Shown: in pieces, positions 22,620 through 35,500 of the stretch
Layout of the letters: each line of letters opens with the position of its first letter
Position numbering within the stretch: position 1 is the first letter of the stretch
Origin: Pomphorhynchus laevis
Lineage: Eukaryota; Acanthocephala; Palaeacanthocephala; Echinorhynchida; Pomphorhynchidae
NCBI GenBank assembly: GCA_012934845.2
Contig: WNNJ02003145.1
Span: 1-64,000 of the forward strand
Direction of reading: 5' to 3'
DNA: 64,000 nt
The notes under the pieces: model-generated
Told to the model about the DNA's origin: nothing
What the model saw: only the letters and a program-made list of their open reading frames with translations
Databases searched by the model: none
Position numbers and translations under genes: made by a program

Positions 22620-23370
22620 ATTATAGCTGACTTGTTTTTAAGCTTTATAGAATATGAATTTGTTCATAACTGTGTAAAAACTAAATCTAAACAATATAAA
22701 TATATGAAATATATGTTTCGATACATTGATAATATATGTGTATTTAATTCTAATAATTTTTATTCAATTAGTGAGCACATTTATCCAGAAAGCCTTATTC
22801 TTAACAAAACTAATATTAATGATAAAGAGGGTGTATATCTAGATATGAACATTAAATTAACATTAACTAAAACTACTATTAATTTATATCGTAAAGATGA
22901 CATTTTTAAATTTACAAGAAACATATTTTTGTATGAGCATTCATGCATACCATATAATATAAAATATAATACATTAAATAATGAAATTTTAAGAATTGCA
23001 ACAATATGTAATGATATTGGCTTTCAAAATCATTTAAATAATTTAATAGATACATATTTTAAACTAGGTTACTATAAAAATAACATCAAGCAGAAAATAG
23101 TAAAATATATAAATCAACAAAAATATTAAAAACAAATTTAAACTCTTAAGTGGCAAATTTTTATGGATGGATAATAAATAATATACTTTGTATTAGAATA
23201 AGATACTAGATAGTTTTATCAGAGGAAATACATCATTAGCATGTATTTGGCCTCCGCTGCTATGTTGGGTAGAGGAGTTAGGGGCCGAAACCTGATAGCA
23301 TAGCAGTTCCTCCTGATGACCTCTAATTCTTATTCTGATACAACGTCTGTTATTTATTAGTCAATTCATA
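22620..23370 (+). mobile_element. Penelope-like element: RT C-terminal fragment with 3' end
   Basis: A 165-codon frame (22,632-23,129) reads FLSFIEYEFVHNCVK, then YMFRYIDNICVFN (the catalytic Y.DD region with N in the second position), EHIYPESLILNKTNIN, YLDMNIKL, NLYRKDDIFKF and IPYNIKYNTLNNEIL. This order (RYIDDI, IYP.EL.L..TN, YLD, IP...) is characteristic of PLE reverse transcriptases. The 3' region contains GAGGAAATACATCATTAGCA, GGGGCCGAAACCTGATAGCA and CCTCCTGATGACCTC, the sequence repeated across the window. The N-terminal part of the protein is absent and no GIY-YIG endonuclease is seen. It is 5'-truncated and not functional. Confidence 0.75.
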
Positions 23371-23838
23371 AAAATGACGTTTATTTTAAATTTTATTTTT
23401 TATTTTATTTTTTAACTTGATTTAAATTATAGAAAATCTAAAAACAATTATTAATTTTATTATTTAATTATTAAATTTTCATTTAGCATCATTATGTTTT
23501 GTTTATTTTATAATTATATAACAATACGTAGACTCAGTTAGCTGATTTAATTTAACATAATGTAACGTTTAATATTAGCGAAAGACGGCAATAACCTTTT
23601 GATTGCTCATATTTTAGAAAGTACAGAAATCTTTAGAAATAAGTTAAATGCAAAAACACCAAAATATATCCATATAAAATATAACAAATATATTTTTGGT
23701 ATTAATTATAGTTTGTAAAATAGAGTTACTAATTGAATTAAAATTTATTTAAAATTTAATTATTAATAAAAAGTTAAAATTTTAATTTTATATTTTTTAC
23801 ATTAATACTTTCTTTTCATTTATCTGTTTTCTGTTTAG
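23371..23838 (+). repeat. PLE-associated tail repeat; presumed BCL9 intron
   Basis: 23,371-23,560 closely matches 49,720-49,905 and in part 50,222-50,316 (ATAGAAAATCTAAAAACAAT, TTATGTTTTGTTTATTTTAT, ACGTAGACTCAGTTAGCTGA). This looks like the distal part of the PLE-type repeat. The remainder up to the splice acceptor at 23,838 has a pyrimidine-rich end (TTATCTGTTTTCTGTTTAG). Confidence 0.55.
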
Positions 23839-26800
23839 CAGATAAAACCGTAAATGCTCTTTCACCTAAAGATATCTCCCAAAACAACTTAATTAATTCT
23901 TCTGCTGAATTACACGCACCGGTGACTGATCACCAATGCGACAGTAGGTCACCACTCATCAAAGAAGAACCTACTACGAACGAGTCTAATCTCATAAATA
24001 AAGAATGTACAGATTCCTCGGTGCCCAATTTCGAAAACACAGACGATTTATATTCTGTGGCATACATTGACGTGAAATCACCACCAACCCCACCTTCTAC
24101 TAGCGAGCTAGCCGCATCTGATGATGCCTTTAAATGTATGACTGCTGATGGCAATCTGCCCTCACAATTTCTATCATCTGATGACAGTATTTTCAATTGT
24201 TCATCATCACCTGTGACGTCGACAGCTATGCCGGGCATTTATAATAATCAACAACAGATAAACGCCAGCAGTGGTTCATCACCGTTAAAAACGTTATGTT
24301 CACCGTCATTCAATTCTCATTGTTCATTAACTGGTGACCCACAATCTGATTATCTAAACCACCAATTTTCTTCATGTATTCCACGATACGTTGTAAATCC
24401 ACAAACGATAGATCGGATTACAAATAGGAAACGTTCTGGACTAGAACTAAATATGTCATCTGCAGCGATTGACCACGATGGCGGTATTAACGGTGTCTCC
24501 AGCCCAATCGGTAATAGCAACACAATGAAAGTAGAAAGCAAACCGAAGGCGAAAAGGCGGCGTCGTCGTGCCGCCAATGCTACCAGTGAACCAGCATCAA
24601 CAACTCCTCCAGATTCAAGTTTTCAAACGGACGGTACAGCAGTATATGCTCAACAAGGCGTTGTGATGGACAATCGCCCAGGTAGCAACAACAGCACTAG
24701 ACTATTTTCATTAGATACAGATAGCAGTTCTCCATCGGTTGCCGTTGCGGACCGATTTCGATCCGTTCAACAGCGAAATTTAAGTGACAATTCTATTGCT
24801 AACAACCCAATCGACTATGTCGCTTCCCCGATTGCAGTTAGCAAACGCCGAGGCAGTAGCCGTTCATTAGCTAGATCAGGAAGAACACCATCCCCAATGA
24901 TGCTCCAAATGATGAGAAATGAGTGTAGCCCCTATCAGCAGCAGTATCCTTCATTGACGATGAGAGGCAACGGAGCAATAACGCAATGTGTCGCATCAGC
25001 TGTTAACAACAGCCAACATCAAAATCAGGTATTTGTTTTCAGCAGTACACTTGCTAACCAAGCCGCTGAATCGGTGCGAACTGGAAGGTTTCCTACGATT
25101 ATCGATTTCCATAAATCATTGCCGGCAACTGCCCGACTACTATTGTGCTTACAGCAGAGTGGGCAGCAGGCTGCCCGCAATGATCAACAGTGGTCTGCAA
25201 ACTCAACAACTAATAAAACAGCTAAAATTCAAGCAAACGGAACATCATCATCCATAACTGCAGGTACGACAACTGCAAAGGATAATAATTTGACACCAGA
25301 GCAATTGAAGAAACGCCAAGAAAATCTTGCAAAGCTACAAGGTATCGGGGAATTACTTAATGTTTATCCATCAAGCAGCAGTTCCTCCAATGTTATGAAC
25401 CAAGATTGTAGTACAATCGTTAGAGGTGTGGCAAACCATCAACCTTTTCGTAATAGTCCAATGTCACCATCACCAAGGCTGATGTACCGATATGCAAACG
25501 GCACCGGTAATTGTATTAGGCCTGCTGATATGGTTGGCGGCGGCCCTAGACGTAGTGTAATGATTGCACCTAATGGACAGCTTGTTGCGGTTAACGATCC
25601 ATCTACGATGAATCATCCGTTAAATAGACGAATGATGGTACCTGCCACAATGTATAGTGATAATGGTGAGGCGTCCTATCTTGATTGTCCACCTCCTTCA
25701 GTAGTAATGACATGTCCGGGCACTCCTAACGCTGCACACTGTCATCACCCGACAACTGCTCAACTCGATTGGCAACGATTACAATCCGAATTCTTTGAAA
25801 AGCGAGCAAAAGAGCAACAAATGGGCCTAATGCGAATGCAAAATGGTGGAATGGTAGTAACAGGAAATAACATTCCCGACTGTTTGAATTCGTTTCACCA
25901 TCCTAATGGATCAGATGCAGACAGCAATGCACAAATGGCATGTGTACGAAGAATGATGCTTATGAAAGCTGGTCAACCAGAGCGATTCAGCAGTGCTGTT
26001 GAGTTTCTCCGTCGGACGGGATACCCACCGAATGTGTTCAATGCAGGATGCGAAATGCAGATATGCCCTTCTCCCAAGGAAATGAACTATGAGATTGATG
26101 GTCAAGAACTAGTAATAACGAAACAACCAAATAATCACCGACGAGCTACTGGGTCAAGCGGATCTAGTGGATATATTAACAACGGTGGTAGTGTATTGAT
26201 GTCAGCCAGCTCGACTTCTTCCTCATTACAGAATAGCGGCAGCAATAGTGAATTAGCACCTCCGTTGAGCAGTATGCTCGAAATGACTAATAGCATTCCT
26301 CAACCAACAACATCCCCTCCTGTGGTGGCGTCAATTACCAATATGCAACAGCAATCAAATCAGGCTTCTACATCTATGATGATGGACAATCGGATAATAG
26401 AAGAAAATCGCATAACTTCATCAACCACAAATACTGCCGCGATTATTCAGTCTACAAAACAATCAAAAATAGCGGAAAACGAGTCCCCTTCAATGACAAT
26501 AAGTCCAGCAAAGTCTAATTCATATCCAAAAACACGTTCCACTACCGACCACAATCAGATGTTGATAGGAAGCAATTCCTCGACTTATTCGTTGCCTCAT
26601 ACCGCCGATCAATGCCATCAGAGTAGTAGCAATGGTGTCGTCGTGCGTAATAATCAGTTTCAACAACAAAACGGAATAATGATGCAGCAGTCTCCGTCAA
26701 ACTACAATTCACAGCACCCTAGCAGGATGATGGTTATTAACCAGCCTACTTATAAAATGCAGCAACCATCGTTAAACGTACGTCATTATTACCCTGTTTC

Positions 26801-28463
26801 ATCATGCGGTAGTAATGGCAGCAGCAACGTAACGAACAATTCAGTACCTGCTTGTTATTTTGATGAGTACGGTGGAAACGTACCAGGATCTGTGGTGGAC
26901 CCACGCGTTGCTCATCACAATATATCGGCGAATCATCACCACCAAGTCCAGCACATGCATGTCGGTGGTATAGATCCTAACAATACAATGATGACACCAC
27001 AACCAAATATTCATCAAGCAGCAAATGGCGGTGGTTGTCATGCTATTTTGCATGGCGGTGGTGGTCCTCCGTCAGTAAATAATACATACGTAAACGCAAC
27101 AATGTCAATTCAACAATTGAATATACAAAGTGTACAGCCACCACCTACTGGCCCACAATCAGTTCATCATCAGCAAGTAAATAATCAACAACATACTTCA
27201 AATATGTACGGCCAGCAGCAGCCCACACACAACGAAGTAGTACCGACAGCTTCTCAACACCATCCTCACCAACAACATTTACACAACCCACATCATCTTC
27301 AATATATAAATGGAGTAGCAGCAGTGCAACACCATTCGGGGACTCCGCAGATGTCATACAATCCAATATACGATGGAATGAATCAGCAACATATAATTCC
27401 TACAGGACAAATTCAGTCACGACTAATGATGGACAACATGCAACAGATGAATTATCAACATCCCCATCAAATGGTTATTATGCGAGGTAGTACTCCGAAC
27501 CGAGTATTGATGCAACCTCGAATTGCAGCCGCTGCTCCGATTCGTTATGATCCTCAGGTTAATTGCAGTAGTAGTGTCGGTGGCGGACCGTCTTACAATA
27601 ATATGATGAATTCACCCCAGGGAATAATGATGTGTTCATCGAAATCAGAGTACCCGCCTAGAATGACTAGTATGTTGACACAACAGCAAATTCATGACAT
27701 GCAATGTGCTGCCGAATGCAGCAACAGTGCTGGCTCATCAAATGAAGCGGCAATGATGAGCTCACAATATCGCATGGTCAATAGAAAGGTTGGTATGCAT
27801 CCTGGATCAACATCCATGATGACGATGCAACAAAATGATTATTGTCGAGACCGCATGATGATGCAACAGCAAATGATGATGAACAATTCTGGAGGCAATT
27901 CTTCAGGTATTTATAATGCGGGTCAGATTATGATGACCGTCACAGATAATAATTTGTACGATCATGGAGGTGGACATATGATGGGCATGATGAGTAATAC
28001 AGTTTCTGAAGACGGAGGATCATCTAGTATGATTGGAACTTATAGCTATCCACAACAAGGTGGACCATCATCATCAATGATGCTAGCAATGACATCGAAT
28101 TCAGATTCGTTGGATGAAGGTAATGAATTTGCTACAATGGATAAGGTTTCTAAGCGGTTAGCTGAGGCAGGAATGATGTTCACGGCTGATCCCTTACTGG
28201 AATCTTTACAGCAGCAGGATTACCAAAAGCAAATCAACAGCAACGCTCCACTTCTAGCTGCAGCGACGGGATGTAATAAATACGAAAATAGCAGCAATAC
28301 ATTAGACAGTCAATTGTCGCATGCCGAACCTCAAAAGCAACAAAAAAAGCACGATACAAGTCAAAATTCGTCCGAAAATGATCTGCTGCAAATTTCGTCA
28401 TCTGCGACAAGCAATTATGTTCACAAACCGTCCACTACCACGTTATGTAAAGATGATATCTAA
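23839..28463 (+). CDS. BCL9: BCL9/Legless homologue, large terminal coding exon
   Basis: BCL9/Legless is the nuclear adaptor linking beta-catenin to Pygopus in Wnt transcription. The exon opens after TTCTGTTTAG at 23,839 with one nucleotide carried from an upstream exon, and runs about 1,540 codons to TAA at 28,461. The GTG at 23,922 is internal, not a start. Visible parts: basic NLS-like KPKAKRRRRRAA (about 24,540); HD1 (Pygopus-binding) QVFVFSSTLANQAAESV...TIIDFH (about 25,026-25,110); HD2 (beta-catenin-binding helix) LTPEQLKKRQENLAKLQGI..LL (25,290-25,368), keeping the L-L-I-L spacing; an HD3-like QLDWQRLQSEFFEKRAKEQQ (about 25,760-25,820); and a late VSKRLAEAGMMFTADPLLESL, which recalls the FTDPDLQEVI segment near the vertebrate BCL9 end. 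The remainder is low-complexity Q, M, N, S and H sequence as usual in this family. The N-terminal exon(s) and start were not found. Confidence 0.85.
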
Positions 28464-29506
28464 TGTCCTTTTTATAGTTTTTACTTTTTTACTTCTGCCC
28501 TAATATTTTAAGTACAAATGTGATAAAGCTGAAAGAATCTATTGCAAGATGGAATCAATGCGCGTTCAATGTGAATCCGAAAATTTAAAATCCATTTGTG
28601 TGAATTATGTGATGTTTATGTGCTTGTTTATTCAATTGTGAATGATTCAAATTTTTGTTTTGTGTATTTTAATTTTAAAAATTGAGTTGTATTTCTTATT
28701 TTAAGTTATAATATTACAAACATATAATATGAACATATAATACATCCATATAATACGAACAAGCTACGGAAACTCAAAATTTATAAAAACAGAATTTTAA
28801 CTGACAAGTCATCATAGCTTAATCTAATTATTTTATGGGATTTTAACAGTCCATTCATTTAAGTTTTACAAAAATTGATAAATTTTAATTGTTAAATTAT
28901 TATTTATTAAATTAAAATTAATAATTCAATTAAATTAATAGATTGTAATAAATTTTTGATATAAAATAAGCAATAATGTACATAAGCATCATAATATAGA
29001 AATTAAATATAATATTCGAATTAAATATCATATAAGAATATATAATAAATATAATATTCATTATATATATGATTTATAAATTATATATAGATATAATGTA
29101 AGGAATGTATATATTCTAAAATATAGTTCAATAGTAATATTTAATACAATTATTGAGAGTGATTTAATTTGATCGCTGACGATCATTTGATATAAAAAAC
29201 TTATGGTAAAATTTTTGCTAATATGGTAACCCATCAAATGTTATCGAAAAGTAAGCCCCTTCTTTGCAAAGCTGATCAAGTCTTAAATAAAAATATGAGA
29301 ATATTAAATATAAGAAATTATAGACCGTTGTTTACTCAGCACATCCGTGCACTAACATTATACATGCCGTATACATTAAGGACCCAACGAGTGCAGCGAC
29401 ACTTCAGTAACAATCTCTGCCTATTGTTTAAGGATGGCCCGCAGAGCAATTTGATCTGGTAAAGAGCGCAAGCCTCAATACGCAAGCCCCAAATACGTAA
29501 AAAATA
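28464..29506 (+). other. BCL9 3' flank
   Basis: AT-rich sequence, presumably the 3' untranslated region and downstream spacer, with several AATAAA-like strings (for example near 28,947). A 79-codon plus-strand frame at 29,223-29,462 is somewhat GC-richer but resembles no protein I know. Confidence 0.45.
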
Positions 29507-32500
29507 ATTAATAAATTAATATCATTTTAAATTAATTTCATTTTTTATAATATAAAAAATGTTCTTTTTAGTTATTAAATGAAACTACGCAATAAATAGT
29601 TCATAAATTTTATAATTCATAATTAATATCATTTGTTATAATATAAAAAATGTTCTTTTTAGTTATTAAATGAAACTACGCAATAAATAGTTCATAAATT
29701 TTATAATTCATAATTAATATCATTTGTTATAATATAAAAAATGTTCTTTTTAGTTATTAAATGAAACTACGCAATAAATAGTTCATAAATTTTATAATTT
29801 TAAATTAATATCATTTGTTATAATATAAAAAATGTTCTTTTTAGTTATTAAATGAAACTACGCAATAAATAATTCATAAATTTTATAATTTTTAATTAAT
29901 ATCATTTGTTATAATATAAAAAATGTTCTTTTTAGTTATTAAATGAAACTACGCAATAAATAGTTCATAAATTTTATAATTCATAATTAATATAATTTGT
30001 TATAATATAAAAAAATGTTCTTTTTAGTTATTAAATGAAACTACGCAATAAATAGTTCATAAATTTTATAATTCATAATTAATATCATTTGTTATAATAT
30101 AAAAAATGTTCTTTTTAGTTATTAAATGAAACTACGCAATAAATAATTCATAAATTTTATAATTTTAAATTAATATCATTTGTTATAATATAAAAAATGT
30201 TCTTTTTAGTTATTAAATGAAACTACGAAATAAATAGTTCATAAATTTTATAATTCATAATTAATATAATTTGTTATAATATAAAAAAATGTTCTTTTTA
30301 GTTATTAAAAGTAACTACGCAATAAATAGTTCATAAATTTTATAATTCATAATTAATATCATTTGTTATAATATAAAAAATGTTCTTTTTAGTTATTAAA
30401 TGAAACTACGCAATAAATAATTCATAAATTTTATAATTTTTAATTAATATAATTTGTTATAATATAAAAAATGTTCTTTTTAGTTATTAAATGAAACTAC
30501 GCAATAAATAGTTCATAAATTTTATAATTTTTAATTAATATCATTTGTTATAATATAAAAAATATTCTTTTTAGTTATTAAATGAAACTACGCAATAAAT
30601 AGTTCATAAATTTTATAATTTTTAATTAATATCATTTGTTATAATATAAAAAATGTTCTTTTTAGTGATTAAATGAAACTACGCAATAAATAGTTCATAA
30701 ATTTTATAATTTTAAATTAATATCATTTGTTATAATATAAAAAATGTTCTTTTTAGTTATTAAATGAAACTACGCAATAAATAATTCATAAATTTTATAA
30801 TTTTAAATTAATATCATTTGTTATAATATAAAAAATGTTCTTTTTAGTTATAAAATGAAACTACGCAATAAATAATTCATAAATTTTATAATTTTAAATT
30901 AATATCATTTGTTATAATATAAAAAATGTTCTTTTTAGTTATTAAATGAAACTACGCAATAAATAATTCATAAATTTTATAATTTTAAATTAATATCATT
31001 TGTTATAATATAAAAAATGTTCTTTTTAGTTATTAAATGAAACTACGCAATAAATAATTCATAAATTTTATAATTTTAAATTAATATCATTTGTTATAAT
31101 ATAAAAAATGTTCTTTTTAGTAATTAAATGAAACTACGAGATAAATAATTTATAAATTTTATAATTTTAAATTAATATCATTTGTTATAATATAAAAAAT
31201 GTTCTTTTTAGTTATTAAATGAAACTACGATATAAATAGTTCATAAATTTTATAATTTTAAATTAATATCATTTGTTATAATATAAAAAATGTTCTTTTT
31301 AGTTATTAAATGAAACTACGCAATAAATAATTCATAAATTTTATAATTTTAAATTAATATCATTTGTTATAATATAAAAAATGTTCTTTTTAGTTGTTAA
31401 ATGAAACTACGCAATAAATAATTCATAAATTTTATAATTTTAAATTAATATCATTTGTTATTATATAAAAAATGTTCTTTTTAGTTATTAAATAAAACTA
31501 CGCAAAATATAATTCATAAATTTTATAATTTTAAATTAATATCATTTGTTATAATATAAAAAATGTTCTTTTTAGTTATTAAATGAAACTACGCAATAAA
31601 TAGTTCATAAATTTTATAATTTTAAATTAATATCATTTGTTATAATATAAAAAATGTTCTTTTTAGTTATTAAATGAAACTACGCAATAAATAATTCATA
31701 AATTTTATAATTTTAAATTAATATCATTTGTTATAATATAAAAAATGTTCTTTTTAGTTATTAAATTAAACTACGCAATAAATAGTTCATAAATTTTATA
31801 ATTCATAATTAATATTATTTGTTATAATATAAAAAATGTTCTTTTTAGTTATTAAATGAAACTACGCAATAATTAGTTCATAAATTTTATAATTCATAAT
31901 TAATATCATTTGTTATAATATAAAAAATGTTCTTTTTAGTTATTAAATGAAACTACGCAATAAATAATTCATAAATTTTATAATTTTAAATTAATATCAT
32001 TTGTTATAATATAAAAAATGTTCTTTTTAGTTATTAAATGAAACTACGCAATAAATAGTTCATAAATTTTATAATTCATAATTAATATAATTTGTTATAA
32101 TGTATAAAATGTTCTTTTTAGTTATTAAATGAAACTACGCAATAAATAGTTCATAAATTTTATAATTCATAATTAATATCATTTGTTATAATATAAAAAA
32201 TGTTCTTTTTAGTTATTAAATGAAACTACGCAATAAATAGTTCATAAATTTTATAATTCATAATTAATATCATTTGTCATATTATAAAAAATGTTCTTTT
32301 TAGTTATTAAATGAAACTACGCAATAAATAATTCATAAACTTTATAATTTTTAATTAATATCATTTGTTATAATATAAAAAATGTTCTTTTTAGTTATTA
32401 AATGAAACAACGCAATAAATAGTTCATAAATTTTATAATTCATAATTAATATCATTTGTTATAATATAAAAAATGTTCTTTTTAGTTATTAAATGAAACT

Positions 32501-35500
32501 ACGCAATAAATAATTTATAAATTTTATAATTTTAAATTAATATCATTTGTTATAATATAAAAAATGTTCTTTTTAGTTATTAAATGAAACTACGCAATAA
32601 ATAGTTCATAAATTTTATAATTTTAAATTAATATCATTTGTTATAATATAAAAAATGTTCTTTTTAGTAACTAAATGAAACTACGCAATAAATAATTCAT
32701 AAATTTTATAATTTTAAATTAATATCATTTGTTATAATATAAAAAATGTTCTTTTTAGTTATTAAATGAAACTACGCAATAAATAATTCATAAATTTTAT
32801 AATTTTAAATTAATATCATTTGATATAATATAAAAAATGTTCTTTTTAGATATTAAATGAAACTACGCAATAAATAATTCATAAATTTTATAATTTTAAA
32901 TAAATATCATTTGTTATAATATAAAAAATGTTCTTTTTAGTTATTAAATGAAACTACGCAATAAATAATTCATAAATTTTATAATTTTAAATTAATATCA
33001 TTTGATATAATATAAAAAATGTTCTTTTTAGTTATTAAATGAAACTACGCAATAAATAATTCATAAATTTTATAATTTTAAATTAATATCATTTGTTATA
33101 ATATAAAAAATGTTCTTTTTAGTTATTAAATGAAACTACGCAATAAATAGTTCATAAATTTTATAATTCATAATTAATATCATTTGTATAATATAAAAAA
33201 TGTTCTTTTTAGTTATTAAATGAAACTACGCAATAAATAATTCATAAATTTTATAATTTTAAATTAATATCATTTGTTATAATATAAAAAATGTTCTTTT
33301 TAGATATTAAATGAAACTACGCAATAAATAATTCATAAATTTTATAATTTTAAATTAATATCATTTGTTATAATATAAAAAATGTTCTTTTTAGTTATTA
33401 AATGAAACTACGCAATAAATAGTTCATAAATTTTATAATTTTAAATTAATATCATTTGTTATAATATAAAAAATGTTCTTTTTAGTTATTAAATGAAACT
33501 ACGCAATAAATAATTCATAAATTTTATAATTTTAAATTAATATCATTTGTTATAATATAAAAAATGTTCTTTTTAGTTATTAAATGAAACTACGCAATAA
33601 ATAATTCATAAATTTTATAATTTTAAATAAATATCATTTGTTATAATATAAAAAATGTTCTTTTTAGTTATTAAATGAAACTACGCAATAAATAGTTCAT
33701 AAATTTTATAATTTTAAATTAATATCATTTGTTATAATATAAAAAATGTTCTTTTTAGTTATTAAATGAAACTACGCAATAAATAATTCATAAATTTTAT
33801 AATTTTAAATTAATATCATTTGTTATAATATAAAAAATGTTCTTTTTAGTTATTAAATGAAACTACGCAATAAATAGTTCATAAATTTTATAATTTTAAA
33901 TTAATATCATTTGTTATAATATAAAAAATGTTCTTTTTAGTTATTAAATGAAACTACGCAATAAATAATTCATAAATTTTATAATTTTAAATTAATATCA
34001 TTTGTTATAATATAAAAAATGTTCTTTTTAGTTATTAAATGAAACTACGCAATAAATAATTCATAAATTTTATAATTTTAAATTAATATCATTTGTTATA
34101 ATATAAAAAATGTTCTTTTTAGTTATTAAATGAAACTACGCAATAAATAATTCATAAATTTTATAATTTTTAATTAATATCATTTGTTATAATATAAAAA
34201 ATGTTCTTTTTAGTTATTAAATGAAACTACGCAATAAATAATTCATAAATTTTATAATTTTAAATTAATATCATTTGTTATAATATAAAAAATGTTCTTT
34301 TTAGTTATTAAATGAAACTACGCAATAAATAGTTCATAAATTTTATAATTTTAATTAATATCATTTGTTATAATATAAAAAATGTTCTTTTTAGTTATTA
34401 AATGAAACTACGCAATAAATAGTTCATAAATTTTATAATTCATAATTAATATTATTTGTTATAATATAAAAAAATGTTCTTTTTAGTTATTAAATGAAAC
34501 TACGCAATAAATAATTCATAAATTTTATAATTCATAATTAATATCATTTGTTATAATATAAAAAATGTTCTTTTTAGTTATTAAATGAAACTACGCAATA
34601 AATATTTCATAAATTTTATAATTTTAATTAATATCATTTGTTATAATATAAAAAATGTTCTTTTTAGTTATTAAATGAAACTACGCAATAAATAGTTCAT
34701 AAATTTTATAATTCATAATTAATATCATTTGTTATAATATAAAATGTTCTTTTTAGTTATTAAATGAAACTACGCAATAAATAGTTCATAAATTTTATAA
34801 TTCATAATTAATATCATTTGTTATAATATAAAAAATGTTCTTTTTAGTTATTAAATGAAACTACGCAATAAATAGTTCATAAATTTTATAATTTTAATTA
34901 ATATCATTTGTTATAATATAAAAAATGTTCTTTTTAGTTATTAAATGAAACTACGCAATAAATAGTTCATAAATTTTATAATTTAATTAATATCATTTGT
35001 TATAATATAAAAAATGTTCTTTTTAGTTATTAAATGAAACTACGCAATAAATAATTCATAAATTTTATAATTTTAATTAATATCATTTGTTATAATATAA
35101 AAAATGTTCTTTTTAGTTATTAAATGAAACTACGCAATAAATAGTTCATAAATTTTATAATTTTAAATTAATATCATTTGTTATAATATAAAAAATGTTC
35201 TTTTTAGTTATTAAATGAAACTACGCAATAAATAGTTCATAAATTTTATAATTTTAAATTAATATCATTTGTTATAATATAAAAAATGTTCTTTTTAGTT
35301 ATTAAATGAAACTACGCAATAAATAATTCATAAATTTTATAATTTTAAATTAATATCATTTGTTATAATATAAAAAAACTACGCAATAAATAATTCATAA
35401 ATTTTATAATTTTAAATAAATATCATTTGTTATAATATAAAAAATGTTCTTTTTAGTTATTAAATGAAACTACGCAATAAATAGTTCATAAATTTTATAA

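Noticed and set aside
23285-23330. GAAACC...CTGATGACC in the PLE end as a hammerhead ribozyme
   Set aside because: The order would need a type II fold, but the sequence after CTGATGA does not pair with that before GAAAC. Only three bases would be left for stem I, and the copy at 13,470 loses GAAAC.
29223-29462. 79-codon plus-strand frame near the satellite
   Set aside because: No recognisable domain, no splice or family support; probably chance.
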